Part shown: one piece after another, positions 1 to 6,497 of the stretch
How the letters are laid out: each line of letters opens with the position of its first letter
Position numbering within the stretch: position 1 is the stretch's first letter
From: Gammaproteobacteria bacterium
GTDB lineage: Bacteria; Pseudomonadota; Gammaproteobacteria; Acidiferrobacterales; Acidiferrobacteraceae
Direction: 5' to 3'
Assembly (NCBI GenBank): GCA_028064935.1
Contig: JAPTWT010000051.1
Location: 1 to 6,877, forward strand
Length of the DNA stretch: 6,877 nucleotides
Notes under the pieces: model-generated
Told to the model about the DNA's origin: nothing
What the model saw: only the letters and a program-made list of their open reading frames with translations
The model's database searches: none
Position numbers and translations under genes: made by a program

Positions 1-1441
1 TCAGCTGATGCGTCGTGATAATGATCGATATATCTCCCCTCTTCTTGAGCTCGCCCACGAGATCCAGTATCCCGTTTACCGACTCAGGGTCGAGCGCCGA
101 AGTAGGCTCGTCCATAAGAAGGAGTCTTGGCTTTATGACGAGCGCCCTCGCGATGGCCACCCTCTGCTGCTGGCCGCCGGAAAGATGGCGCGGATACTTA
201 TCCCCGTGCATTGATAGACCGAGGGAATCCAGGGTCGCGCGCGCGACTTCCTCTGCATCCCGGCGCCCCACCCCGTACGTCGCGGTAAGCGCGAGCATCA
301 CATTCTCCACGGCGGTCATATGCGGAAACAGCTCGAAGTTCTGCAATATGACAGTCACTCCCCCCGCCAGCCGCTCGATCGTCATACGCTTGTCGTCATA
401 CCGTGCGGAGCTGCCCGAGCCAAACTCAAATCGCCTGTTACCAATTCTCATCTCCCCCGCATCGGGTGTCTCCAACAGACCGATGCATCGAAGGAGGGTA
501 CTCTTCCCCGCACCGCTTGACCCCAATAGTACCGTGGTCGTGCCCGTCTGTAGCCGTACCGTGATATCCGACAATACGTCCCTGCCGTGATAGCTCTTTC
601 TTAGGTTCCTGGCTTCGACACAATACTCGGGTGCCTTGTCCCTTGGATCCGCATACTCCAATCGTGACTCGGTAACGCGCCCCGCAACGACAGCCTGGGC
701 AGCCTCCCGGTCGGGATCCTGCGCGATCATGCCCACACCAACCGCTGGAGCTTCCCTCTGGATTATGGCGCCCTTGCTGTTCCCGGCACGGACGCGGTCG
801 CGGCCGAACATCCGTTCCAGCGCCGCCTGTACGAGACTCACCATACCGGTCAGCACGAGGTACCATACGCCTGCTGCAAAGAATATCGAAAAAAAGTCAA
901 ACGTCGACGAGGCGAGCTGCGTACTCCTCAACGTAAGCTCCGGTACAGCTATCACCATCGCTAATGCGGAGTTCTTCAAGGCGGAGATGACGGCGTTTCC
1001 CATCCCCGGCAGCGCGGCCCGAAAGGCCTGGGGCCACACTATGCGCCGCGACCGCTGCCACGCCGAAAGGCCGAGGGTTTTCCCGGCCAACCTTTGACCC
1101 GCGCCCACACTCGCGACTGCGCTTCGCACCATTTCTGCAATAAACGGGGCCTCATTTGCCGCTAGGGCGACCCCGGCCGCGAGCACTCCGGGCAGACGGA
1201 TACCGATGCGCGGCATGGCGTCGTACGCGAACACCATTTGCAATATGAGCGGCGTGCCTCTGAAAATGCCGACATACACCTTCGCGAAAAGCGAGACAAG
1301 CCTCACCCGAGAAAGCTGTAAGAGGGAGAGAGCGGCCCCGAGAACCGCTCCGCCCATAATGCCTATGACGGTCACATACACCGTTATTCGTATCCCCTCC
1401 AGAAGATACGGCATGAATAGATAATGAATGAAGAGTGCCAC
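1..1441 (-). CDS. Fused amino-acid-type ABC transporter permease/ATPase, 3' end cut by window edge
   Basis: This is a single uninterrupted frame of 480 visible codons that encodes both the membrane and the motor part of an importer. Residues 1-210 form a HisM/GlnP-type permease. It has hydrophobic segments, an RGTP motif at 61-64, and the cytoplasmic coupling loop at about 117-149 (AGKTLGLSAWQR to LPGMGN). Residues 212-275 are a polar linker. Residues 276-480 are the ATPase: Walker A GSSGAGKST (307-315), Q-loop Gln367, signature LSGGQ (420-424), Walker B LLLMDE (440-445) and switch His478. Only the last few dozen residues should be missing. The GTG start at 1441 directly follows an in-frame TAA and has GGAG seven bases upstream, while the ATG at 1414 has no ribosome site. 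The protein should sit in the inner membrane and take solute from the binding protein encoded 20 bases upstream. Polar amino acids are the family's usual substrates, and this specificity is inferred. Permease-ATPase fusions of this type are known in proteobacteria. Confidence 0.95.
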   Translation of the reverse strand, partial: MALFIHYLFMPYLLEGIRITVYVTVIGIMGGAVLGAALSLLQLSRVRLVSLFAKVYVGIFRGTPLILQMVFAYDAMPRIGIRLPGVLAAGVALAANEAPFIAEMVRSAVASVGAGQRLAGKTLGLSAWQRSRRIVWPQAFRAALPGMGNAVISALKNSALAMVIAVPELTLRSTQLASSTFDFFSIFFAAGVWYLVLTGMVSLVQAALERMFGRDRVRAGNSKGAIIQREAPAVGVGMIAQDPDREAAQAVVAGRVTESRLEYADPRDKAPEYCVEARNLRKSYHGRDVLSDITVRLQTGTTTVLLGSSGAGKSTLLRCIGLLETPDAGEMRIGNRRFEFGSGSSARYDDKRMTIERLAGGVTVILQNFELFPHMTAVENVMLALTATYGVGRRDAEEVARATLDSLGLSMHGDKYPRHLSGGQQQRVAIARALVIKPRLLLMDEPTSALDPESVNGILDLVGELKKRGDISIIITTHQL

Positions 1442-1447
1442 TTATGC

Positions 1448-1453
1448 GCTCCG
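1448..1453 (-). promoter_or_regulatory. Ribosome binding site that fixes the GTG start of the permease/ATPase
   Basis: The minus strand reads CGGAGC here, with GGAG seven bases before the GTG at 1441. An in-frame TAA at 1444-1442 abuts that GTG, so no longer start is possible. The later ATG at 1414 lacks any purine-rich leader and would remove nine residues (including LFIHYLF) that fit the hydrophobic N-terminus of this permease family. The site lies in the 20-base gap after the binding-protein gene, which fits translation along one mRNA. Confidence 0.7.
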
Positions 1454-1461
1454 TCGCCGAA

Positions 1462-2316
1462 TCACCGAATGACTTGTGGCGTCTGTTGTAGCGTCTTCGG
1501 AAAACCCCACTTCACCAGCAATTGCGTCTCGATGCCAGCCTTCTGTACGGCGGTTAATGCGCTCTTGAAGGCTTTCAGCTCGGCACCGTTGCGCTTTGGC
1601 ACAGCAAGCCCCACATAAAACGGCAGACGCATATTGCCCGCATTCATGAGCTTATTAGGGTTGGCTGCAACGGCGTGATCTATCGTATTGGCATCGTTGA
1701 AATATGCGTTCGCGCGACCCGTTAAGAGAGACTCAAAGCAATCGGCGTTGTTATCAAAAAGAAGAATACGCGGCGCCGGCTTATTTTCCGCGACACACTT
1801 TTTTGCGACGCCCTGCACTAACGGCACCTCTACAAACCCGGTATTCTCCGCCACGGTATGTCCACACAGAGAGGTATTTATGCCAGTGATCCGCAGCGGA
1901 TTTCCTTTCGCTACGAGCGTGCCATCGAATACCTTCGCATAAGTAATGAAGTTCGCCGCCTTTGCGCGCTCCTTGGTCGCGTATATATCCGACATGACAA
2001 AACTCGCGCGTCCGGCCTGCAGGGTCGGCAAGAGGGCATCGAATGCCACGGGCTTGTATCGTATCTTGAATCCGAGGCAGTCCCCTATGGATTTCGCGAG
2101 ATCAATATCGAACCCCATGTACTGCGTGGGATTTTTGGGGTTCAAAGACTCGTAGCCCGGTGTATAGGGTGTCAGGGCCTGCGTGAGCGTCTTGTCCCGG
2201 AATTCCGGATATTTGTGCTGAAGCGCGCTGCAAACCGACGCGAGCGGCGCGGCAGCCGAAACAATAGGTGTGCCAAGAAGCATGGCGGAGAAGATCAGTG
2301 TGTAAGGCCTTTTCAT
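1462..2316 (-). CDS. Periplasmic solute-binding protein of a polar amino acid-type ABC importer (SBP_bac_3 family)
   Basis: This 284-residue protein captures substrate in the periplasm and passes it to the permease encoded just downstream. Residues 1-23 are a signal peptide: KR, a hydrophobic core, then VSAAA before PLASVC. The mature part has family 3 binding-protein signatures: MGFDIDLAKSIGDCLGF (67-83), LLPTLQAGRASFVMSDIYAT (95-114) followed by ERAKAANFITY, and LLTGRANAYFNDAN (197-210). The length is normal for the family. The ATG at 2316 has GAGGAAA upstream with suitable spacing. The gene starts 25 bases after the porin stop and ends 20 bases before the permease/ATPase start, so it is the middle gene of the operon. 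It has five cysteines (29, 80, 151, 174, 193), all in the mature protein, so disulfides are possible. It lacks a lipobox, so it should be a soluble periplasmic protein. The ligand cannot be read from the sequence. Amino acid is the family default. Confidence 0.95.
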   Translation of the reverse strand: MKRPYTLIFSAMLLGTPIVSAAAPLASVCSALQHKYPEFRDKTLTQALTPYTPGYESLNPKNPTQYMGFDIDLAKSIGDCLGFKIRYKPVAFDALLPTLQAGRASFVMSDIYATKERAKAANFITYAKVFDGTLVAKGNPLRITGINTSLCGHTVAENTGFVEVPLVQGVAKKCVAENKPAPRILLFDNNADCFESLLTGRANAYFNDANTIDHAVAANPNKLMNAGNMRLPFYVGLAVPKRNGAELKAFKSALTAVQKAGIETQLLVKWGFPKTLQQTPQVIR

Positions 2317-2341
2317 GGTACTTTCCTCGTGTGATAGGGCG

Positions 2342-3601
2342 TTAAAACGTGTATACGAGCATTATCCGGTTTTGGAAGAATCTTGGTAGATTCCGGTTCG
2401 GATACTCGGTCGCGTAGTTGGCGATGTTTGTTATGTTGAGACCCTTGACGGCCTTCAGCTTGTAGGACACTAAAAGGCTCACCTCCCGAAAATTGGAATA
2501 GACGGGCGTGGTCCGCATGTGCAAATCGACGAATCGTATCTGGGTAAAGAGCCGCGGGATTCCGAGATAGTCGAGGTGAACGCTGTAGGCCGATCCTGAC
2601 CCAAAGTCCTCGGTGCTGTCGGTTATGGGTTGGGAAAACATTGGGCCCGAGTCCGTAATCGTGTTGTAGGGGGTAGCGAGCCCGCCATAATTGAAGGCGT
2701 TCGGGTGAGCCGGGAGGTAGTCGTCCGCTAGAACCAGCTTAAAAGGTCTATACGCGGCACCGACCTCCGCACCATAGAGCTGGGAGTCCACTCGACCGAG
2801 ATAACCGCTTTGTTTTTTGGCGTCCATGACCTGCAGACCCACAATGCCGGTCGCATGGCCAAGCTTTGCCGAGTCGACAGTCTGCGCGAGATATAGCCTT
2901 GCATATTGGTAATAATCCCAGGCCCATACCGAATCCTTGGTATCGAGCCCATCTGCTCGTGGGATCCTTCTTTCGTAATTGAGGCCAGCGCTCATGTACC
3001 CGGAAGAAGTACGGCCTGCGAGAGCTGGCAGGTAGGTCGTGTATATGGTTCCCGCGTTGTACCGACTCTCGTTGACGTAGCGATAGAGAAAGACGCGCGA
3101 CGCATAGAGGTGGAGATGCCGGCTTGCACGGAATTTCACGTGTATACCCTGAAATGTGATGGGCAGCAACCGTATGCCCACAGACGAACTGCTCCAGGGA
3201 GAAGAGGTCGTGATAAAGTCGCCGCCCTTTACGGTGAAGCCGTAACCGTGATACTGCACATAGGCCTGACCCAGCGCGCCAACGGATGGTCCGAGAGTCC
3301 TGGATACCTCGCTTGGATTATTCGGATGCAGCCCCAACCCCGTCTGAAATATAGGCTCCACTCCCAGACTAAATCCACGGTACGATGGACTGCCAAGAAA
3401 CAGGCCGCCTCCTTCCGTCAAGGTGTACTGGTTGGCAGTGGAAAACTGGTTGTTTATGGATGTCCAATCGTAGGCGGCGGCAAACCCCTTTATGGTCCAG
3501 CCCCGCAGCCAGGATGGTGTTTGGGCGACGGCGCTTTGCATGGCCGCAACCGTTGTTGCCATGGCGAGCATGGCTATCGCTCCCTTGGATCTTTTTCGCA
3601 T
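2342..3601 (-). CDS. OprD-like outer-membrane porin
   Basis: The 419-residue product is an outer-membrane beta-barrel that probably lets small solutes into the periplasm. Residues 1-26 are a signal peptide (MRKRSKGAIAM, a hydrophobic stretch, then SAVA before QTPS). The mature chain is rich in Tyr, Gly, Ser and alternating hydrophobic strands, and it ends in LVYTF with the terminal Phe used in barrel assembly. RLLPITFQG in the first half resembles the OprD-family segment RLLPxTFxG, and the length of about 400 residues fits OprD. The family call rests on this motif and overall character. Another trimeric or specific porin family is possible. The frame stays open upstream to a GTG at 3640 and an ATG at 3616. 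I chose the ATG at 3601 because the signal peptide begins there and a GGGG lies five bases upstream. It is the first gene of the operon with the binding protein and permease/ATPase. A porin next to an amino-acid-type importer suggests that both serve the same nutrient. Confidence 0.85.
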   Translation of the reverse strand: MRKRSKGAIAMLAMATTVAAMQSAVAQTPSWLRGWTIKGFAAAYDWTSINNQFSTANQYTLTEGGGLFLGSPSYRGFSLGVEPIFQTGLGLHPNNPSEVSRTLGPSVGALGQAYVQYHGYGFTVKGGDFITTSSPWSSSSVGIRLLPITFQGIHVKFRASRHLHLYASRVFLYRYVNESRYNAGTIYTTYLPALAGRTSSGYMSAGLNYERRIPRADGLDTKDSVWAWDYYQYARLYLAQTVDSAKLGHATGIVGLQVMDAKKQSGYLGRVDSQLYGAEVGAAYRPFKLVLADDYLPAHPNAFNYGGLATPYNTITDSGPMFSQPITDSTEDFGSGSAYSVHLDYLGIPRLFTQIRFVDLHMRTTPVYSNFREVSLLVSYKLKAVKGLNITNIANYATEYPNRNLPRFFQNRIMLVYTF

Positions 3602-3636
3602 ATATACCCCGTTCATGCGTAGTTTGGATGGTCTAT

Positions 3637-3651
3637 GCACACTGCGTGCGC
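3637..3651. promoter_or_regulatory. Possible operator palindrome upstream of the porin gene
   Basis: GCACAC-TGC-GTGCGC is an interrupted palindrome: six-base arms, three-base spacer, one mismatch. It lies about 36 bases upstream of the chosen porin ATG. That position would suit a regulator site or part of a 5' leader hairpin. No known regulator box is recognised and the palindrome is short, so chance is a real alternative. Confidence 0.2.
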
Positions 3652-4104
3652 GTGAATCCTGGCCAAAAGACGCCGGCGGCCATCCATGGCATCAAGCGAA
3701 ATCCAAATCGTCCGGCGTGCCGAACACCTCCTATTTCCGGCGCTGCCGATGCAGTGGGCTTGCGCTTGGGCCCTCTGTATCCTGACTCCGTCGTAGAAAC
3801 GCGATTCAGCTGCGACCTGTCGGGTATGGCAGTGGAAGATGCCGCCGCCCCGTTGCGAATCTGCGAGAATAGTACCGGTGCGATGTATGAGTCATTGGGT
3901 TTGGGCGCTCCTTTAGGTAGCGCTACGAGCTTATTACGATAAGAGCAATGGCTTCTTGTGAACGTGCATGAATGATTACAGCCAGCGCAGCGCCAACGCA
4001 AAACCAAGACATGAGGTGCCGCGCGACCGGTCACCTCCGAATGGTCGACCATACTTTCGTCACCATGTCGATGTTTTTGAGCCATATCTTTCGGGGAGGG
4101 ATTG

Positions 4105-4140
4105 GGACCCAACGAGGTGACCCGCAGGCTCCGTTGGGCC
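4105..4140 (+). terminator. Weak rho-independent terminator-like hairpin
   Basis: CCCAACG (4108-4114) pairs with CGTTGGG (4132-4138). Two more G-C pairs form outside an unpaired A at 4107. The loop has 17 bases. The plus-strand sequence continues as TTTGTCATTCTT, a poor but T-rich tail. No plus-strand gene clearly ends here, so it may be the remnant of a former transcription unit or only a structured repeat. Confidence 0.3.
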
Positions 4141-4193
4141 TTTGTCATTCTTGCGATGTAGCAGATCAACGATTGATGTGATGGCGGCGCAAC

Positions 4194-4211
4194 TCGAATC
4201 CCGTCTCCCGC
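4194..4211 (+). other. 3' end fragment of a tRNA-Gly(GCC) gene, candidate integration (att) site scar
   Basis: TCGAATCCCGTCTCCCGC matches the 3' portion of bacterial tRNA-Gly(GCC): the T loop from its second base, the 3' strand of the T stem (CCCGT) and the 3' strand of the acceptor stem (CTCCCGC). The match stops sharply on both sides. The preceding CGCAAC cannot form the 5' T stem. No GCGGGAG acceptor partner lies about 70 bases upstream. The base after the acceptor is C followed by CCC, not the usual TCCA. So this is not a functional tRNA. From established knowledge, integrases of ICEclc-type elements recombine at this end of tRNA-Gly and leave a short direct repeat at the far end. I recalled the tRNA sequence and did not compare it by search. 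Confidence 0.6.
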
Positions 4212-4383
4212 CCCTATCAGAGATTGCCGTCTTCCACCGTTGCGCCCTAGCCACCGCCAGAAGTCGGATTGTCTTGACGGCACGGCGGCCTTCATTGCCA
4301 AGGCGACTGTCATGCGGCATATTCGTATCGTGCTCCGCGATCGGCACAGCCGGATTGTGGGACGGCGACTCGTGATATTTGAA

Positions 4384-4400
4384 TCCGCCACCTTGGCGGA
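4384..4400. repeat. Perfect 7-bp hairpin
   Basis: TCCGCCA and TGGCGGA form a perfect inverted repeat around the loop CCT. No T-run follows on either strand, so it is not an obvious terminator. It could be a single repetitive extragenic palindrome unit or a protein site. No second copy was noticed in the window. Confidence 0.4.
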
Positions 4401-4511
4401 CGCGCGAGTAGGCGAGTCTTCTGCAGTACGCGATGCCCGCATAGTCCAACGACGCATACGGATGTCGCCGTGCCGGCGGCACAGGTTCTGCTTATACGTC
4501 TTAAGATTCAT

Positions 4512-4527
4512 CCCCCATCCCCCCCCC
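4512..4527. repeat. C-rich tract with a nine-base homopolymer
   Basis: Five C (4512-4516), AT, then nine C (4519-4527) on the plus strand. Homopolymers of this length are prone to replication slippage and sometimes drive phase variation, but no real gene clearly spans this one. It would also be a sequencing-error hotspot. Confidence 0.5.
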
Positions 4528-4708
4528 AGACACTACCCAACCGTCGCGCCCATGCCAGACGGATCATGGAAGTTCTATTACGCCGAATGCAGAGCATATA
4601 TCGTGCCAACGGCACAGGCCGCTACCTGGTGTTCGTCCATGGACACGCGATCCATGTTTATTTGTGGCGAGTCGTTTCGCGTTGTGTGAATATTCTTAGT
4701 TGTTTGAA

Positions 4709-5251
4709 ATGTGCTTGTTTTACAGTGATCCGCCTAAACTCGTGATAATTGGATGGTCCTTCCGGAAAGGGGACGATGACTCTGCGGTCAGCGGTTTGAT
4801 GGTCGTTGGTGACTGCCAGGCGATACCGGACGTGCGAGTGCGTGGGCAGGATTGGCCTGTCTTCCGTGCCCCACGCGGTAGCTTGTTGGGCAGGCGGTCT
4901 GTTCGGCGGGAATACTTTGTATGGGCAGCGGACAACGGGGGCGACGATTTTTTGAAAAAAATGTTCATGCGAACACCGTTGGCCGCATTCACCGCGTTCT
5001 TGGCGAACAATGTAGGTATGCCCCATACCATGGCGTGCTGCACCACTCCAGGGATATTGGCCGAACGCGGGGCAGGCGGTTGGTTGGTGGCGCGCCCCTT
5101 GGGTGGGCGATCCTGGAACTGGTCCGTAGACTTTGAGGTCTTCTTAACTGGCGAATCCCCAGCGTATGGCGTGCATTCTTGCGGTGGCGCCAACCTCTCG
5201 GCCTTCCGACGCAGTTGGGTGGTCACGCCAGAAATGGGTCGTAGCGACTAG
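4709..5251 (+). CDS. Unrecognised hypothetical protein, doubtful
   Basis: An open frame of 180 residues follows an in-frame TAG at 4697-4699. I do not recognise the product. For it: a rough hand count over the first 90 or so codons gives low G+C at second positions (about 44%) against about 60% at first and third, and GNN codons are common, as in real genes. The C-terminal half reads like a globular protein (NWSVDFEVFLTGES, AYGVHSCGGANLSAF). Against it: the ATG at 4709 has no Shine-Dalgarno sequence, no signal peptide or membrane segment is evident, and two minus-strand frames are also open over the same stretch. The start is arbitrary. TTG at 4700 or GTG at 4742 are alternatives. It stands alone on the plus strand among minus-strand genes, and could be the remnant of a transferred gene. 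Confidence 0.25.
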   Translation: MCLFYSDPPKLVIIGWSFRKGDDDSAVSGLMVVGDCQAIPDVRVRGQDWPVFRAPRGSLLGRRSVRREYFVWAADNGGDDFLKKMFMRTPLAAFTAFLANNVGMPHTMACCTTPGILAERGAGGWLVARPLGGRSWNWSVDFEVFLTGESPAYGVHSCGGANLSAFRRSWVVTPEMGRSD

Positions 5252-6069
5252 CCTGGAGACCCGCGGACCTTCGGTGGCGCCGATTGGACTGGGTGCTGCG
5301 ATCCGACCGCGAGCGTCATTTGGCCACTTGAGACCAGTGCGCCGACAGGTAACGATGCGCTTCTGCCTTGCGACGAGAAGACACATCATGGCGGGGATTG
5401 AGGTGACCCAACCTGCGTCGTCATAGGCAAAGCCTGTAATCGCAGCAATTGGGGCGGCCGCGGTACTCCAGACATGCCCGCAGCTTAAGGGACGGAAGCA
5501 GATCCAGACACCATTGCGCGACATGCACTATAGAACATGCCAATCGCTTTACAAGGCGGGATTTCCCGGCCGCCGCCCTGGGCGGATATCCCTTTGCGGC
5601 GCACAAGGCAGGCGCTCGCCGTAGGGGATGGGCCAAACGGCCTACGATGGATCGCATCAACGTCATTGACCGGGCCCTGCAGGTCTCGGAGCGCGGGCCG
5701 ACATCCATGCAGGTCGCCTGCCCTAACAAAGACTGTCCATGGCGACCCGCCCGGACCTATGTCAATACGGACCGAACCGCTCGCGGCGTCGCTCACATCC
5801 GTGATGACGTGGATACCGCACCCCGGCTGCGCTTTTCTGGCAAGCCGCCCTGTAAACACGTCCTGCGGCGTGGCTCTGGATAGCGGGACGGCTAATGACG
5901 CCAACACGGCGTCGTATTGACAGAAACGTGGGTTCGGCGAGCGCGCGCCACCGCAGCCGTTAACGTGCGGATAGGCACGATCCGTGCGTGTCGCAGGCCA
6001 GAAGCGACAGACTCGCCTCTGCTTGGAAAATGCTGCGATGCTCTCTGCTACCTTTTCTCGCGGTGCGCT
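5252..6069. other. Stretch without recognisable genes; long minus-strand open frame at 5485-6069
   Basis: No protein family, RNA gene or mobile-element end is recognised in these 800 bases. The minus strand is open without a stop from 6069 to the TAA at 5487-5485, nearly 195 codons, in frame with the short ORF at 6198-6070 and separated from it only by a TAG. The first usable start within it is a GTG at 5907, which lacks a ribosome site. The translation has some natural-looking stretches (GCGIHVITDVSDAASG) but also Pro/Arg/Cys-rich ones. A decayed gene is as likely as chance, so I do not call a CDS. Confidence 0.4.
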
Positions 6070-6198
6070 CTAGGGACGGTCCCGAAGGACGTTCAGTTGA
6101 AGGCTCGCAACGGGGCTCCAGGCGCCCTCCGGGACCCATGTATCCGACATCGCGCAAGTACAGTCACACCGCTTAACTGAGGCGGTACCGGGACTCAT
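6070..6198 (-). CDS. Small unrecognised ORF overlapping the upstream ORF by ATGA
   Basis: The 42-residue frame starts at an ATG whose last two bases belong to the TGA of the preceding ORF (ATGA), the usual geometry of translational coupling. An internal ATG at 6150 starts MSDTWVPEGAWSPV. The frame ends at TAG (6072-6070), and then stays open for another 194 codons, so this may be the front of a larger gene broken by an amber codon. The product is not recognised. A chance ORF is quite possible. Confidence 0.2.
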   Translation of the reverse strand: MSPGTASVKRCDCTCAMSDTWVPEGAWSPVASLQLNVLRDRP

Positions 6199-6482
6199 AC
6201 CACTAAGATCGTAGGCTCGATGCACGGACCACTCGGCAAGACCTTGCTACGCCTATTGTCTTCCCGGAGACTGCCGCCAATACCCGAAGGGCCATGAATA
6301 GGACGTACGGCAAAAAGAATATCAAACGCGCCCCAGCCCGGATCCTTTCTATCCACAAGGAGTCCACCTAGACGCGCAACGCTCCGCATATCGTTATTGG
6401 CGGGCCGTACTCGGAAAACATTCCACCTGGGCGCGAGGCTTTCAAGGAACGGCGGGGGGACCATTGCGCGCTTTGCATCCAT
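6195..6482 (-). CDS. Hypothetical small protein (95 residues), unrecognised
   Basis: This is the best-supported ORF of the right end. The ATG at 6482 has GAGG five bases upstream (6491-6488), a good ribosome site. A rough hand count shows first codon positions richer in G+C than second ones, and the translation looks globular (NDMRSVARLGGLLVD, GWGAFDILFAVRPIHG). No signal peptide, membrane segment or known motif is seen. It starts 15 bases after the stop of the ORF at 6743-6498 and ends in an ATGA overlap with the next one, so it probably shares a transcript with both. The frame is the same as that of the upstream ORF, separated by one TGA. The two could therefore be halves of one gene with a nonsense mutation, but the ribosome site supports independent translation. 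Confidence 0.45.
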   Translation of the reverse strand: MDAKRAMVPPPFLESLAPRWNVFRVRPANNDMRSVARLGGLLVDRKDPGWGAFDILFAVRPIHGPSGIGGSLREDNRRSKVLPSGPCIEPTILVV

Positions 6483-6497
6483 GGACACCTCGCTTAT

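Larger units (their letters stand above)
3602..4193. other. Leader of the porin operon and non-coding or decayed DNA
   Basis: This stretch of about 590 bases between the porin start and the tRNA fragment carries no recognisable gene. The long minus-strand frame crossing it (to 3633) has an Arg/Ser-rich composition and reads straight through the antisense of the tRNA fragment, so I treat it as chance. The operon's promoter should lie here on the minus strand, but I find no convincing -35/-10 pair. A short palindrome at 3637-3651 and a terminator-like hairpin at 4105-4140 are listed separately. Confidence 0.5.
4212..4708. other. Stretch without recognisable genes
   Basis: Open frames in this 500-base stretch are short or have unnatural composition, and no protein family is recognised. 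It holds a perfect hairpin at 4384-4400 and a C-rich tract at 4512-4527. No promoter or RNA gene could be supported. If the tRNA fragment at 4194 is the far end of an integrated element, this would be flanking chromosome next to the insertion. Confidence 0.45.

Noticed and set aside
15..590. 191-codon plus-strand frame over the ATPase
   Set aside because: Antisense shadow of the fused permease/ATPase, whose Walker, signature and switch motifs are all intact on the minus strand.
3602..3720. Sigma70 promoter for the porin operon
   Set aside because: Candidate hexamers such as TTGGCC and CATAGA on the minus strand are separated by about 23 bases and are poor matches, so no promoter is called.
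4130..4214. Complete tRNA gene ending at the tRNA-Gly-like sequence
   Set aside because: There is no 5' acceptor strand, D arm or anticodon arm upstream, and the 5' half of the T stem does not pair. Only the 3' fragment is present.
3633..4511. 292-codon minus-strand open frame ending just upstream of the porin
   Set aside because: It is very rich in Arg and Ser and shows no hydrophobic pattern. It also contains GAGDGIR, the well-known spurious translation of the antisense of a tRNA-Gly 3' end. Treated as a chance frame despite its length and a G-rich leader.
4720..5226. 168-codon minus-strand frame opposite the plus-strand hypothetical ORF
   Set aside because: Rich in Lys, Pro and Ser with low-complexity segments and no ribosome site. 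The opposite strand has better coding character.
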